Positions 47,034 through 58,163 of a DNA stretch of 64,000 nt are shown here, one piece after another; positions within the stretch are counted from its first letter, which is position 1; every line of letters starts with the position of its first letter. This DNA comes from Quercus robur. Its lineage: Eukaryota > Streptophyta > Magnoliopsida > Fagales > Fagaceae. The stretch covers positions 2,418,001 to 2,482,000 of the forward strand of contig NC_065537.1 in the NCBI RefSeq assembly GCF_932294415.1, given 5' to 3'. A program made the position numbers and the translations under genes. The notes beneath the pieces are model-generated. The model was not told where the DNA came from, did no database searches, and saw only the letters and a list, made by a program, of their open reading frames with translations.

Positions 47034-47345
47034 CCATTTACAAGTGGCGGTTCCATGTAAGAGAATCCATAATTCACCATTTCTTGAGTGCATTTAATTA
47101 GTCCTGATAATCTATAGTAAAAAAATGACCATAACTAGCTTCTTCTAGATATTTTAAATTGCACACATTTAGATGCATTGCAAACTAGAGACAAAATTTT
47201 TCAATGGTATATAACTTGCAGGGTAATATTCTTTAAGATAATTCTAGAATTAATTTAAAAATTGAATAAAAATGCTAACTAAGGTTCTTTAATACTTCAC
47301 CAACTTGATATTCAATTTTTATTAAGTTATTTGCTTGATCATGGG
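46068..47345 (+). repeat. segmental duplication, copy 2
   Basis: Direct copy of 39845-41075. It contains a 42-base T run at 46985-47026 and a (TTA)n at about 46682-46699. No gene recognised. Confidence 0.85.
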
Positions 47346-47417
47346 ACGTTCCGGCATTTGTTTTTGGTCATTATTTGTTTTATATGGAGTTATTTATTTT
47401 CAAGTCGAGGAGCTTGA

Positions 47418-47674
47418 TGTAAGACATAATTTACTATTTACTTATTGTAATTTATTAAATTTGGGATTTTTATGTAAAAAAAAATGTTATTTTAGGTTTA
47501 GGTGATTTATTTCCTTGTTTTTAGGTGCTTTTAATGTTTTTAGGTCAAATTTAGTTCCTGTTATGGTTAGGCATTAATTAGGATTTATTTTAGAATATAT
47601 TTTCTTGTCTGCCTAATTTTATAGAGCCTTTAAATAGGCCCCTAAGTTTGTACACGTTTTTCATAGATTATTGA
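47418..47674 (+). mobile_element. possible older LTR, left part
   Basis: It may start TGTAAGACATAATTTAC. It runs up to ATTGA, where the Tat-like element is inserted, and appears to resume at 58844 with motifs such as TTATTGTCTCTCTGGTGAAT and GGATTCAAGGAATCCTCG. These recall gypsy LTR 3' regions. The ends are not proven. Confidence 0.35.
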
Positions 47675-48350
47675 TGTGGGGCCCGGCCCAAAATAATGGG
47701 CTAGTCAAACCACGGGCCCGTTCGAGAAGATCCTGTCCGAGGAGAAGTCACAGCCAAAACCTTATTCAAGCCCAATTGCGGTAAAAGAAACCTGTCCGAG
47801 GAGTAACTCCTCCTCGGAAATTACGAAGTTCGGACGAAGAGCTCGCCCCAACCATTGCAGTTCATCCTCCAAGCATATAAAAAAGAATAAAACCCAAAAT
47901 ATCTCATGGAAAGCTGCCACCACCATATTAAATGTGTCACAACCACCCTCTTGGCCGCATTAATGAGGAAAAGACCCCTGAACAGTATTACCTTGGCCAC
48001 TGCAACTCACAAGGGAGTGATAAGGGTGTTTGATAGAACAGGTGCTCAAGTGGGGGCTTAGATGATCAACAAGTGTAAGGTTCAGATAAGAATGAGAGAG
48101 CTACGTAATGTAGTGGAGTCCCTCAAAGAGAGGGGGGAAAAAATGCATTCGGCACTCAGGAAATAGAATCTTCTGTTAGATATCCATTCTTGTGTTTTTA
48201 TTCCTGCAACAATATTTTCCATGCATCAGACCGATTAAGGTAACTGAGGCTAAGTTCTTAGACCCATCCTCTACAAATACTTATTGTGGGTTGCGCCTTG
48301 GGCCAAGGCCTGATCAATAGGGTTTGGGCCAGGAAAATCGTGCAACTACA
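47675..48350 (+). repeat. 5' LTR of the Tat-like element
   Basis: TGTGGGGCCCGG to CAACTACA. A TATA-like CATATAAAAAAG lies at 47874-47885. The motif CCGAGGAG recurs here and in the internal regions. Confidence 0.95.
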
Positions 48351-48352
48351 AT

Positions 48353-48370
48353 TGGCACCGTCTGTGGGAA
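48353..48370 (+). promoter_or_regulatory. primer-binding site
   Basis: TGGCACCGTCTGTGGGAA begins two bases after the LTR, as expected for a tRNA 3'-end complement starting TGG. The tRNA was not identified. Confidence 0.75.
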
Positions 48371-48403
48371 GAACTAGGGCATCAGCTAGCACAACGGTCG
48401 AGT

Positions 48404-49389
48404 ATGGCAGAACTAGGCCCACACCAGGAGAATCCTCACCAGGCTAACTCCCAACAGACACAACCCGCCGAGTCCCAGAGGCAAAATAACCCCACCAACC
48501 CAAGCGGCAGGGGGAATTGTGAGGGAAGTGTGCATACTATCCGGACGAGCCAAAGCCACACTCAGATAGGTAGTCACATGTCCCAGAGGCGAAATAGTCA
48601 TCAGGCCATGCAGCGAGAGATAGATGACCTGAAAAGGAAGTTACGACGTGTGCGGCGAAAACGATCTCCCTCTGACTCAGACGAGTTTTCTAATGCGGAG
48701 GATGCGAGTTACCGACGGAGGTCAAGGACCCCCCAAGTGAAACATTTTCCTACGAAAGGGAACCACGCCCTGTACGGAAGTATGAGAACCCATCTAGCAA
48801 GGGTTCGGGGAACGATGTTATGAAGAAGGCGCTGGACCAGGTTTCAAGGTCACCCTTCACGTATAGAATTGAAGGGGCTAAGCTGCCTCGACGCTTCAAC
48901 CAACCGGCGTTCGCCATCTATAACGGCCGAGCAGACTCGGTAGAGCATGTGAGCCAGTTTAACCAGAAAATGGTAATCTACTCGCAAAATGAAGCCCTAA
49001 TGTGCAAAATCTTCCCATCCAACTTGGGATCAATGGCGAAGAGGTGGTTTAACAACTTGAAGACAAATTCCATAGGCTCCTACAAGCAGCTTACTCAGGC
49101 TTTCTGCTCCCGTTTTATCACAAACACCAGAGCCTCTCGACCCCTTAGTTCACTATTGTCCTTATCCATGCACGAAGGAGAAACCCTGAAAGCATACTCG
49201 GATAGATATTGGGAGGTGTATAACGACTTAGATGACAACCATGATGATGTTGCTATCAGCACGTTCAAAAGTGGCCTTCCCACCGAGCATAGCTTAAGGA
49301 AATCCCTCACTGGTAAACCAGTTGCCGACGTTCATCAGTTGATGGATAGGATCGACAAGTACAAAAGGGTGGAGGAAGATCAGCTGTAA
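48404..49389 (+). pseudogene. gag of the Tat-like element
   Basis: ATG at 48404 opens a polar, Gln/Arg-rich N-terminus. A one-base loss in a six-C run at 48729-48734 shifts the frame; from 48820 the main gag-pol frame holds the capsid core (RRFNQPAFAIYNGRADSVEH, KRWFNNLKTNSIGSYKQLTQ, RPLSSLLSLSMHEGETLKAY). It ends at TAA 49387, where CAA (Gln) would keep the frame open. Gag forms the particle in which reverse transcription occurs. Confidence 0.9.
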
Positions 49390-50355
49390 GGAAGGGGAAA
49401 GGAGAAGGTCATCCCCCCCAAAGCAAATGACTTTAGGTCGGAACGGTATAACCCTAGCCAGCCGAGGAGAGATTTTTCGCGACAGGCTGGACAGAGCCAC
49501 CCACAAACAGTGAATGCCGTGTTCAGGGAGCCAATACAACAGGTGCTGGAGAAAGTAAGGAACGAGCCCTATTTTAGATGGCCAGGAAAGATGGCCGGAG
49601 ACCCTTCCAAACGTAACCAGAACCTGTACTGCCACTATCATCAGGACCATGGGCATACCACCGAGGATTGCAGGAATCTATGGAATCACCTGGATCAGTT
49701 GGTCCAAGAAGGGAAATTACGTCACCTTCTGCACCCCTCGAGCGGCCACACCGGTCAAGCAATACAAGAATCCCGAAAGGATGTGTCCTTAAGACCCCCC
49801 GCCGGAACGATACATGTCATCCTCGCCGCACTAAGGAGAACTGGGCCACCCATCCCCAGGATACTGGCTGTTGATCAGCTTCCTTCCGAGGACAGCCAAA
49901 GGGAACCCAAAAGGTCAAAAAAGCGAAGCTCTTTGATACTGGGATTCTCGGATGAGGATAAGAGAGGAACTATTCAACCTCACGACGATGCCTTGGTCGT
50001 TACGTTAAGAATTGGAGGCTTCGATGTTAAAAGGGTGTTAGTAGACTTGGGAAGTGCGGTAGAGATAATGTACCCTGATCTATACAAGGGGCTGAACCTG
50101 AAGCCGGAAGATTTGACAGCCTATGACTCCCCCCTTCTCAGCTTCGAAGGGAGGATTGTTACACCAAAGGGGCAGATTCGACTACCCATACAGACTGGGT
50201 CGGAGGTGGTCGAGGTAAATTTTATCGTGGTCGATGCTTACTCACCCTACACCGCAATAGTTGCCAGGCCATGGATCCACGCCCTAGAAGCCGTATCCTC
50301 CACACTTCACCAAAAAGTAAAATACCCATCCAGGGGACAAGTAGAAGAGATCTGA
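49390..50355 (+). pseudogene. gag C-terminus and protease
   Basis: Same frame as gag. A zinc-knuckle-like CHYHQDHGHTTEDC lies at about 49631-49672, followed by a linker and the protease around 49980-50300. The active-site region reads VDLGSAVEIMYPDLY, where retropepsins normally have D-S/T-G; here the residue after the Asp is Leu. The frame is stopped by TGA at 50353, and by TAG at 50440 in the following linker. Confidence 0.85.
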
Positions 50356-50559
50356 GGAGATCAGGCCGTAGCCAGGAAGTGTATGGTGGCCGCCATCTTA
50401 CATCGGCCCGATGTCGAGTCCTCGGCCCCACAGAGCTTATAGCAACCAGCCTCCTCGGCCAGGCAAGGGGATGGCCTAGCCGAGGAGATAAGGTGTGAAA
50501 GTTTAGATAAGATCGCTGTCAACAACGACCCGGAGAAGTTTTTTCAGGTCGGCTCTGAG

Positions 50560-51486
50560 TTGCCTTCTCAAGAAAAAGAGGAACTGGTCAGATTTCTCAG
50601 AGGAAATGTCGACGTGTTTGCATGGGACGCCTACAACGCCCCAGGAGTTGATCCTAGCCTTATTTGTCACCACCTGAACGTCAACCCCTCTTCCACTCTG
50701 AAGAAGCAGCCACCCCGACGCCCTTCAAAGGAACATGCTAGTGCCGTAAGAAACGAAGTGGCAAAACTGAAAAGAGCAGGAGCTATTAAAGAGGTCTTTT
50801 ACCCCGAATGGTTGGCAAACACGGTGGTGGTAAGGAAGAAGACAGGGAAGTGGAGAGTCTGCGTGGACTTCATGGACCTGAACAAGGCGTGCCCAAAGGA
50901 CCCATTCCCCCTTCCCCGAATCGACAGATTGGTGGATGCCACCATGGGTCACCCTCGAATGAGCTTCTTGGACGCCTTCCAAGGCTATCATCAGATCCCC
51001 CTTGCGCTAGAAGACCAAGAGAAGACGGCTTTCATGACGCCCATCGGAAATTATCACTATAAGGTGATGCCGTTTGGGCTGAAGAACGCAGGCTCAACCT
51101 ACCAAAGGATGATGACCCGGATGTTCGAGCCACAGCTGGGCAAGATCATTGAGGTTTACATAGACGATATGGTTGTAAAGAGTAAAAGGGTGTCCGAGCA
51201 CGTGAAAGACCTCGAAAAAATCTTCGCTATCTTAAGGGAACACCGGTTGCGGTTGAATGCTTCCAAATGTTCATTCGGGGTCGGGTCGGGGAGATTTTTA
51301 GGGTACATGGTAACCCACAGGGGAATAGAAGTGAGCCCTGATCAAATCAAAGCAATAAACAGCCTACAGGCTCCTCGGAACCCGAAGGAAGTGCAGAAGC
51401 TCACTGGTATGATTGCAGCATTAAACCGGTTCATATCGCGGTCAGCGGATCGATGTCGACCTTTTTACCTCCTGATAAATAAGTAG
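50560..51486 (+). pseudogene. reverse transcriptase
   Basis: An open 308-codon stretch with the RT motifs in order: GKWRVCVDFMDLNKACPKD, MSFLDAFQGYHQIPLALEDQ (first catalytic Asp), MPFGLKNAGSTYQRMM, VYIDDMVVKS (catalytic YIDD, at about 51154) and LNASKCSFGVGSGRFLGYM. All catalytic aspartates are present. It stops at TAG 51484 at the RT/RNase H border. Confidence 0.95.
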
Positions 51487-52428
51487 AAAGGGTTTGAATG
51501 GTCGGAGGATTGTGTTCTGGCTTTCTAGCAGCTTAAGGAATACCTGTCACGACCACCCATCATGTCCAGCCCTGAGGCAGACGAGGTGTTGTTTGCATAC
51601 ATCGTTGTAGCTCCCCATGCTGTAAGCCTGGTACTGATATAGGATGATAATGGGGTGCAGCGACCGGTTTACTATGTGAGCAAATCATTACATGAGGCCG
51701 AGGTGCGATACCTACCTCTAGAAAAGGCAATTCTGGCGGTAGTACATGCCACCCGGAAGCTCCCTCATTACTTTCAGGCGCATACGGTCATCATTCTAAC
51801 TCAACTTCCCCTTCGAGTAGTGCTTCGAAACGCTGACTACACAGGAAGGATCGCCATGTAGAGTGCGCTTTTGGGGGCCTTTGATATTAAATATATGCCC
51901 AGATCCTCCATCAAAGGTCAGGTCCTCGCAGACTTGGTAGCGGAGTTTGCTGAACCCTCTATAGAAACAATAACCGAGAAGAAAAACATGGATGGAAAAT
52001 CGGTTGGTGTAATTTCAGCAGGGGGGACCTTGCATTGGAAGGTCTACGTGGATGGCGCGGCCAACTAGAGAGGATCTAGAATTGGGATAGTTTTAATATC
52101 ACCGGACGGTGCTGTCATTGAAAAATCACTGAGGCTCGGGTTCTCGGCTACGAACAATGAAGCCGAATACGAAGCTTTACTTCAAGGGATGACGATGGTT
52201 CAAAGATTGGGTGGAACAGTAATAGAAGCATTCTCGGACTCCAGGTTGGTCGTCAGCCAAGTGATGGGTGAGCTGGAAGCCAGAGATGCTAGGATGCAAG
52301 AGTATCTAGGACAAGTTAAACGCTTACAGACAAGTTTTGAATCCTTCAATCTGACGCACATTTCCAGGAGTGTAAACACCCATGCAGACTCGCTGGCCAC
52401 TCTCGCCACGTCCTCGGCGTATAATCTA
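51487..52428 (+). pseudogene. tandem RNase H domains
   Basis: The same frame continues with the usual Ty3 RNase H (RPVYYVSKSLHEAEVRYLPL, ILAVVHATRKLPHYF) and then a second RNase H of the RVT_3 type (WKVYVDGAAN at 52046, SATNNEAEYEALLQGM, EAFSDSRLVVSQVMGE, HADSLATLA) with the D-E-D-D residues visible. Two RNase H domains are a known trait of the Tat lineage. Five TAG stops in this gag-pol segment (51484, 51526, 51640, 51859, 52066) break it. Confidence 0.9.
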
Positions 52429-53757
52429 CCGCGAATGATCCTTGTCGAAGATCTAGTCCAAGTAGGTCCCATTAGAAGAAACCCGGCCCAGGTCCATCAG
52501 ATCAGAAAGAGCCCCAGCTGGATGGATTCCATTAAGAACTTCCTCCAAGACGACATCCTACCAGAGGAAAAGTTGGAGGCCGAGAAGGTACGGAGGAATG
52601 CTCCTCGGTTCTGGCTATCGGAGGACTACAAACTATATCGGCGCTCCTACTCTGGACCGTACCTACTCTGCGTACATCCAGAAGAATCCGAGTCTCTACT
52701 TGAAGAGTTACACGAGGGAATTTGTGGAAGTCACACCGGAGGGAGGTCGCTGGCGCACAGGGCACTCACCCAAGGATACTGGTGGCCGAACATGCAAAGA
52801 GAGGCCCAAGAATACGCTAAGAAGTGTGATCAGTGCCAAAGATTTGCCCCAAATATCCACCAACCTGGAGGGGTTCTCAAGCCCCTCTCTAGCCCATGGC
52901 CGTTCGCACAATGGGGTCTTGATATTGTCGGACCATTCCCCAAAGCCGCGGGGAACAAGCGATACATCATAGTCGGAACCGATTACTTCACTAAATGGGT
53001 GGAGGCTGAACCTTTGGCCAACATTAGGGACATGGATGCCCAGAAATTCATCTGGAAGAACATTATCACCCGCTTCAGAACTCCACGTACACTCATTTCC
53101 GACAATGGTCTTCAATTCGACAGTAAGAGCTTTAGGGAGTATTGCCGCGAGTTTGGGATAATTAACCGATATTCCACCCCCACCTACCCCCAAGGAAATG
53201 GGCAAGTCGAGACCGTGAACAAGGTCATAGTGAACGGACTGAAGAAAAGACTGGATGAGGCAAAGGGGAGATGGGTAGAAGAGCTCCCACACGTTTTATG
53301 GACCTATCGGACAACGCTGCGACGGTCAACCAGTGAGACCCCCTTTTCGTTGACTTATGGGGCTGAGGCCGTGCTCCCAATCGAGAACAACTTTCCCACA
53401 CTGAGGTCTAACTCGTTTACCCCAAACGGTAACGACGAGTTGTTGGGAAGAAGTCTAGACCTAGCCGAGGAAAGAAGGGAAAAAGCAACGATCCATATGG
53501 CCTATTATCACCAGAAGCTGAGACAAGGGTATGATGCCAATGTTAAACTACGACCTCTAGGTCCGGGTGATCTCGTGATAAGGAAGATTCTCGGTAGCGC
53601 AAAAAACCCCTCTTGGGGCAAGCTGGGGCCCAGTTGGGAAGGACCACACCATGTCACTTCTGTGGCTGGGATAGGCGCCTACTATCTAGAAGATTTGGAT
53701 GAAAAAACTGTACCTCGACCATGGAATGTAAATAACCTCAGAAGATATTATTATTAA
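52429..53757 (+). CDS. integrase
   Basis: Open to TAA at 53755 (the open frame begins before 52189, inside RNase H). It shows the HHCC zinc domain (LLEELHEGICGSHTGG, YAKKCDQCQRFAPN), the catalytic core with D (WGLDIVGPFP), D (LISDNGLQF) and E (PQGNGQVETVNK), and a C-terminal module (LRPLGPGDLVIRKILG, PSWEGPHHVTSVAGIG). The enzyme inserts element cDNA into the genome. This domain alone is lesion-free, but it would normally be made from the upstream polyprotein, which is interrupted. Confidence 0.9.
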   Translation, partial: PRMILVEDLVQVGPIRRNPAQVHQIRKSPSWMDSIKNFLQDDILPEEKLEAEKVRRNAPRFWLSEDYKLYRRSYSGPYLLCVHPEESESLLEELHEGICGSHTGGRSLAHRALTQGYWWPNMQREAQEYAKKCDQCQRFAPNIHQPGGVLKPLSSPWPFAQWGLDIVGPFPKAAGNKRYIIVGTDYFTKWVEAEPLANIRDMDAQKFIWKNIITRFRTPRTLISDNGLQFDSKSFREYCREFGIINRYSTPTYPQGNGQVETVNKVIVNGLKKRLDEAKGRWVEELPHVLWTYRTTLRRSTSETPFSLTYGAEAVLPIENNFPTLRSNSFTPNGNDELLGRSLDLAEERREKATIHMAYYHQKLRQGYDANVKLRPLGPGDLVIRKILGSAKNPSWGKLGPSWEGPHHVTSVAGIGAYYLEDLDEKTVPRPWNVNNLRRYYY

Positions 53758-53828
53758 TGAAAGTGGTTTAGCCCATGTTTTGTTTCGTGATTATCTCCTC
53801 CCTACTGGCCTATTCATAACTATTCATA

Positions 53829-54881
53829 GTTTTAAACAAAACCTAAGTCTTGCATGGCTCCTCGGACCACAGACTTAGGGGAAATTATTACTCATGACAA
53901 TTTATACAAGTTTTAAACAGAACCTAAGTCCTGCATGGCTCCTCGGACCACAGACTTAGGGGAAATTATTACTTATGGCAACTATTCATAGTTTTAAATA
54001 GAACCTAAGTCCTGCATGGCTCCTCGTACCACAGACTTAGGGGAAATTATTACTCATGACAATTTATACAAGTTTTAAACAGAACCTAAGTCCTGCATGG
54101 ATCCTCGGACCACAGACTTAGGGGAAATTATTACTTATGGCAACTATTCATAGTTTTAAACAGAACCTAAGTCCTGCATGGCTCCTCGGACCACAGACTT
54201 AGGGGAAATTATTACTCATGACAATTTATACAAGTTTTAAACAGAACCTAAGTCCTGCATGGCTCCTCGGACCACAGACTTAGGGGAAATTATTACTCAT
54301 GACAATTTATACAAGTTTTAAACAGAACCTAAGTCCTGCATGGCTCCTCGGACCACAGACTTAGGGGAAATTATTACTTATGGCAACTATTCATAGTTTT
54401 AAACAGAACCTAAGTCCTGCATGGCTCCTCGGACCACAGACTTAGGGGAAATTATCACTCATGACAATTTATACAAGTTTTAAACAGAACCTAAGTCCTG
54501 CATGGCTCCTCGGACCACAGACTTAGGGGAAATTATTACTTATGACAACTATTCATAGTTTTAAACAGAACCTAAGTCCTGCATGGCTCCTCGGACCACA
54601 GACTTAGGGGAAATTATTACTCATGACAATTTATACAAGTTTTAAACAGAACCTAAGTCCTGCATGGCTCCTCGGACCACAGACTTAGGGGAAATTATTA
54701 CTTATGACAACTATTCATAGTTTTAAACAGAACCTAAGTCCTGCATGGCTCCTCGGACCACAGACTTAGGGGAAATTATTACTCATGACAATTTATACAA
54801 GTTTTAAACAGAACCTAAGTCCTGCATGGCTCCTCGGACCACAGACTTAGGGGAAATTATTACTTATGGCAGGTTGGGAAA
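53829..54881 (+). repeat. 81-bp tandem array, 13 units
   Basis: Units start GTTTTAAACAGAACC every 81 bases from 53829 to 54801. The core GTCCTGCATGGCTCCTCGG is nearly invariant, and the arms CCTAAGTC and GACTTAGG form an 8-bp stem in each unit. The last 20 bases come in two types, ATGACAATTTATACAA (A) and CTTATGGCAACTATTCATA (B), in the order A B A B A A B A B A B A B. It lies between pol and the antisense gene. Confidence 0.97.
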
Positions 54882-55200
54882 TTATTACTTGAGGGAAATC
54901 ATTTTAAGGCGTGCGCGCAGTCTAGTACCATTGCAACCCTCATTCAAATTCGCCGCCCAGCATCCTTTTTATCTCGACCATTTACATTTATTTATGTCAT
55001 TGCAAACGTTAAAGAAAAAAAAAAAAGGAGTGGTACTAGCATACATCCATAGAAAGCAAAGCGAACGTTCTATATTAATATTCCGAGGTCAATACAAAGA
55101 GAGGTCCTTACAAAAGAGCGCAAAAACAGGACGACTCTCATTCAAAAAAATAATAATAATAAAGAGAGGAAGGGAATATAAAAATTAAAAAGCCTAAAAG

Positions 55201-57609
55201 CTAAGCCTTGGCAGGAGGATCTTCTTTCTGCTCTGGCTGAGGAGGAGGAGCCTCGATGGTAGGGTCCATAGCAAGATCCTTCGATTTATCAGGCACAGGG
55301 ACGGCATCAGGCACCGCCAGATCCTGCTCCGAAGCCACTTGGACGCCATCAGGATTCTCTCGGATCTCCTGAGGATAGAAGATGTTCTCGGGCAGTCTCA
55401 GCGCCGAATCCACAAGAATTCCTGCAGCATCAAGGGCGTGAGCCCATGAGATGCTGCAGTAGTCCCTGCACACCTCGGGGATCTCCTCGGATAGCCTGGC
55501 CTCCGTTTCTTGGACCCCGAGCTGACGAGAAGCACTTTTTTCAGCCTTTGCAGCTTCTTGTTTCAGCTGGGCCTCCTCTTTGACCCGCCGCAGCTCATCC
55601 TCGACTTTTTGCAGGGCAACCTTGACATCCAGCACTGCCTGCTTCTCGGTGGCAAGGTTGATCTGGGTCGAGTACAGCTCTTTGCACTGATCCTCTGCCT
55701 GGGTCTCAGCACTTTTCAAACCGGCCTCTGCACTCTTGCGCCGTTTCTCTGACTCCTTGAACTTCTCTGTGAGTTCAAGGTGATCGTGTTTGAGGGATCC
55801 CAAGGCTTTCTCCATCTCCGTCCGAGACTGGGTCTCGGCCTCAGCCCGACTGCGATTATCACGACAAAATTCCTCGGCCACAAATACCTGCTGAGTAATC
55901 TGCGAACGAAACAAGATTGGTTTAAAACTTAGCAGGGTAAAATAAATTAATAAAACAGTGAAAGGATTACTTACCATCGCGAGATCCCTTTTGAGGGATA
56001 GGAAAATCTCAGGCTGAGAGAACCGCCTATATGCCTCCATATCCCGAGGAAGGAGTAGGGGTTACACCAAGGCATCAGCCACGTACCCTGCTCGGCCCCG
56101 GTTGTACTCTCGGATCAACGAATTGTAGGGGATGGCAACCCTATCCAGCTCCAACTTGGGGCTCCATGTACGCAGGGTAGCGCGCACCTTAGCACGATTT
56201 TCATCGTCCCGGCTCTCCGTGGAGTTTGCCCTCTTACTCCTCTGTCCCTTAGTAGCCTTTTGCTACTTGGCCGGTCGAAGAGCCACTTCACCCTCCTCAG
56301 GAATGTCAGCCTGCCTCTTCTTTTTTAGGTCAGGGTTAACCTTGAGGCCAGGGTCAGAAGGGACCTGAGGGGCGATTGGAGGAGGATCCTGGGTTTGTGC
56401 CTTGGCAGGCGCCTTTGAGGACTGACCCTTTCCTCGGCTGGACATCAATTCTTGCAAAGATTTTCCCATATCACCTACTTCCCCGTTCGAGGAGTCGTCC
56501 GAGCAAGTTATTATGATTGGACCGCTAGCCACGGAGTTGCGGTCCTGCTCTCTTTCAGGATCAAAAAGCTCAACCACGGAGTCTTGCTGAACCTCCTCTC
56601 CAAAATAAAACTCGTCTATCTCTTCCTCAAGGGAAAGACGAGACGATTCGGTTTCCCCTTCAACCGGGACAGCAACGCCAGGTTCGTCTAGCGGAGGTAG
56701 TTGCTCTGCTAGATAGGGATCTCGAACGCCGGGTAGTACGACTGGTGGAAGATCACGTTGAGCTAGGAACCCGGTCTTAGACACGTCAATCCTAGCCAAC
56801 CTCAGACTGCCAGCCCTTATGGCGTGACCGATAGCTTGGAAAGAGCGGCTTAGAGGTTGATAGCCCAGAACGAGATGAGCCGCACGTAACTGTCCGTCCT
56901 CGGTAACGTAAATTTCCGACCTTAGAAGGTAGTTCAACACCGGCACATTCACGAGGCTTAGCCGAGGAGCGACATGAGCTTTATCTGCAAACGTCCAAGA
57001 AAAGTGGGATTAGTTCATGAAATTTTCCAATTGTAAAGAAAGCGAGAAAAATAACCCCCCAATACTAAACCCTTTCCCGAAAAGGATTGGCCCTAAAGAC
57101 GCCGCACCTGGGATTCCTGCCCGAGTTGGACAATGAATACCATCGAACCACTCCCCCGAAGCAATAAGGAAATCATTCTTCATGGTCTTATTGGATATTG
57201 GGAGACAAGAGATCAACCTAACGACCTTGGATCGGGATTTAAGATAATACCCTCCGTTCTCGATGTGGTGACACTCATACAGATAAACCACATCGTGCCA
57301 GGTAAGGCCTAGATTCATCCGCTCGTCTAGGACATCTACACAGCCTAGTATCTTGAACATGTTTGGGGCACACTGATGCGGTGTCAACCTATGGTTGAAC
57401 ATGTATTCCCTTGTAATCCTACGCATGGGAAGTGTCATCCCTCCCTCTATGAAAGCAATCATGGGGATAACAACTTCTCCCTCGCCTCTATCTGTCAATA
57501 CTCCTTCAAGAGGACAGTACTGCAGCCCCACCCCCGGGGGAATGTGGTATTTTGCCCTAAAGGCCTCCATAGCGGCCGGAGTTTTTACTAGTTTTTCAAA
57601 TCTACCCAT
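55201..57609 (-). pseudogene. antisense gene of the Tat-like element (gypsy-type putative transposase family)
   Basis: Exon 1 is 57609-57108 (MGRFEKLVKTPAAMEAFRAK, CHHIENGGYYLKSRSKVVRL), exon 2 is 56984-55975 (VNVPVLNYLLRSEIYVTEDG, then an acidic region and a basic KKKRQ/KRAN stretch) and exon 3 is 55899-55201, a long Lys/Glu/Ala coiled coil with a Pro-rich tail. Introns of 123 bases (phase 1, acceptor GTTTGCAG) and 75 bases (donor ATG/GTAAGT, phase 0) have canonical borders on this strand. The joined length is 2211 bases. Two in-frame stops, TAG at 56265 and TAA at 56064, lie where Gln codons would fit; there is no frameshift. The second intron has no stop and a length divisible by three, so its removal is inference. 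The family is related to PF04195; no catalytic motif is visible and the role is unknown. Confidence 0.8.
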
Positions 57610-58163
57610 CTAAGCTGAACTGGAGGAATGAAAATAAAGACCGAGGAGAAAAGTAAAGTCCGAGGAGAGAATCGGAACGGCGAAATGAACGAAATTTACC
57701 GATACCTTCACAAAACGCTCAATGGGATGCCTGGAAATCTCTCTTGGAGGAGACGCTTCACGAAAAACGGCTATGGAGGCTTAGCGGACGCAAGTATTTA
57801 TAGATCTCTGGAGTTCGATGGAGTTCTCTAGAATCCTCTGGGGTTTATGAGATGCAGATAAAAAGAAAAACTGAAACCCTCTGACATCTTATATAGCCGG
57901 GAGGAGAGAGAAAAGATCGCTCCTGCCTAAAAAGTCGAGAAAAAATGATGGCCGTTCGATCCACGTCTCACCGTTGGATGAAGGGGACAGAAAGCCTTCG
58001 GAAGTAAATGGCCACGCCTCGTAAATTGTAGCGCGTTGTAGCGCGTCCAAAGTAACTGCCCGCACGCGCGCCCCAAGCCCTCCTTACCTCCATCCTCTCA
58101 CTAACATCAAAACCCCGCTTTTCTCTTCGGAAGGAGATAAAAACCGGAGTTTTGAGGGGCTAT
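57610..58163. other. 5' region of the antisense gene and polypurine tract
   Basis: Non-coding. It holds the leader of the minus-strand gene and, at the other end, TTTTGAGGGGCTAT (58150-58163), the probable polypurine tract priming plus-strand DNA directly before the 3' LTR. The GGGGCTA motif is shared with the element ending at 22879. Confidence 0.65.
57888..57896 (-). promoter_or_regulatory. TATA-like box for the antisense gene
   Basis: The minus strand reads CTATATAAG about 280 bases before the ATG at 57609. It is inside the element but outside the LTR, so the antisense gene could have its own promoter. Confidence 0.5.

Noticed and set aside
52708-53292. 194-codon minus-strand frame opposite integrase
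   Set aside because: A shadow of the integrase gene; codon periodicity and motifs are all on the plus strand.
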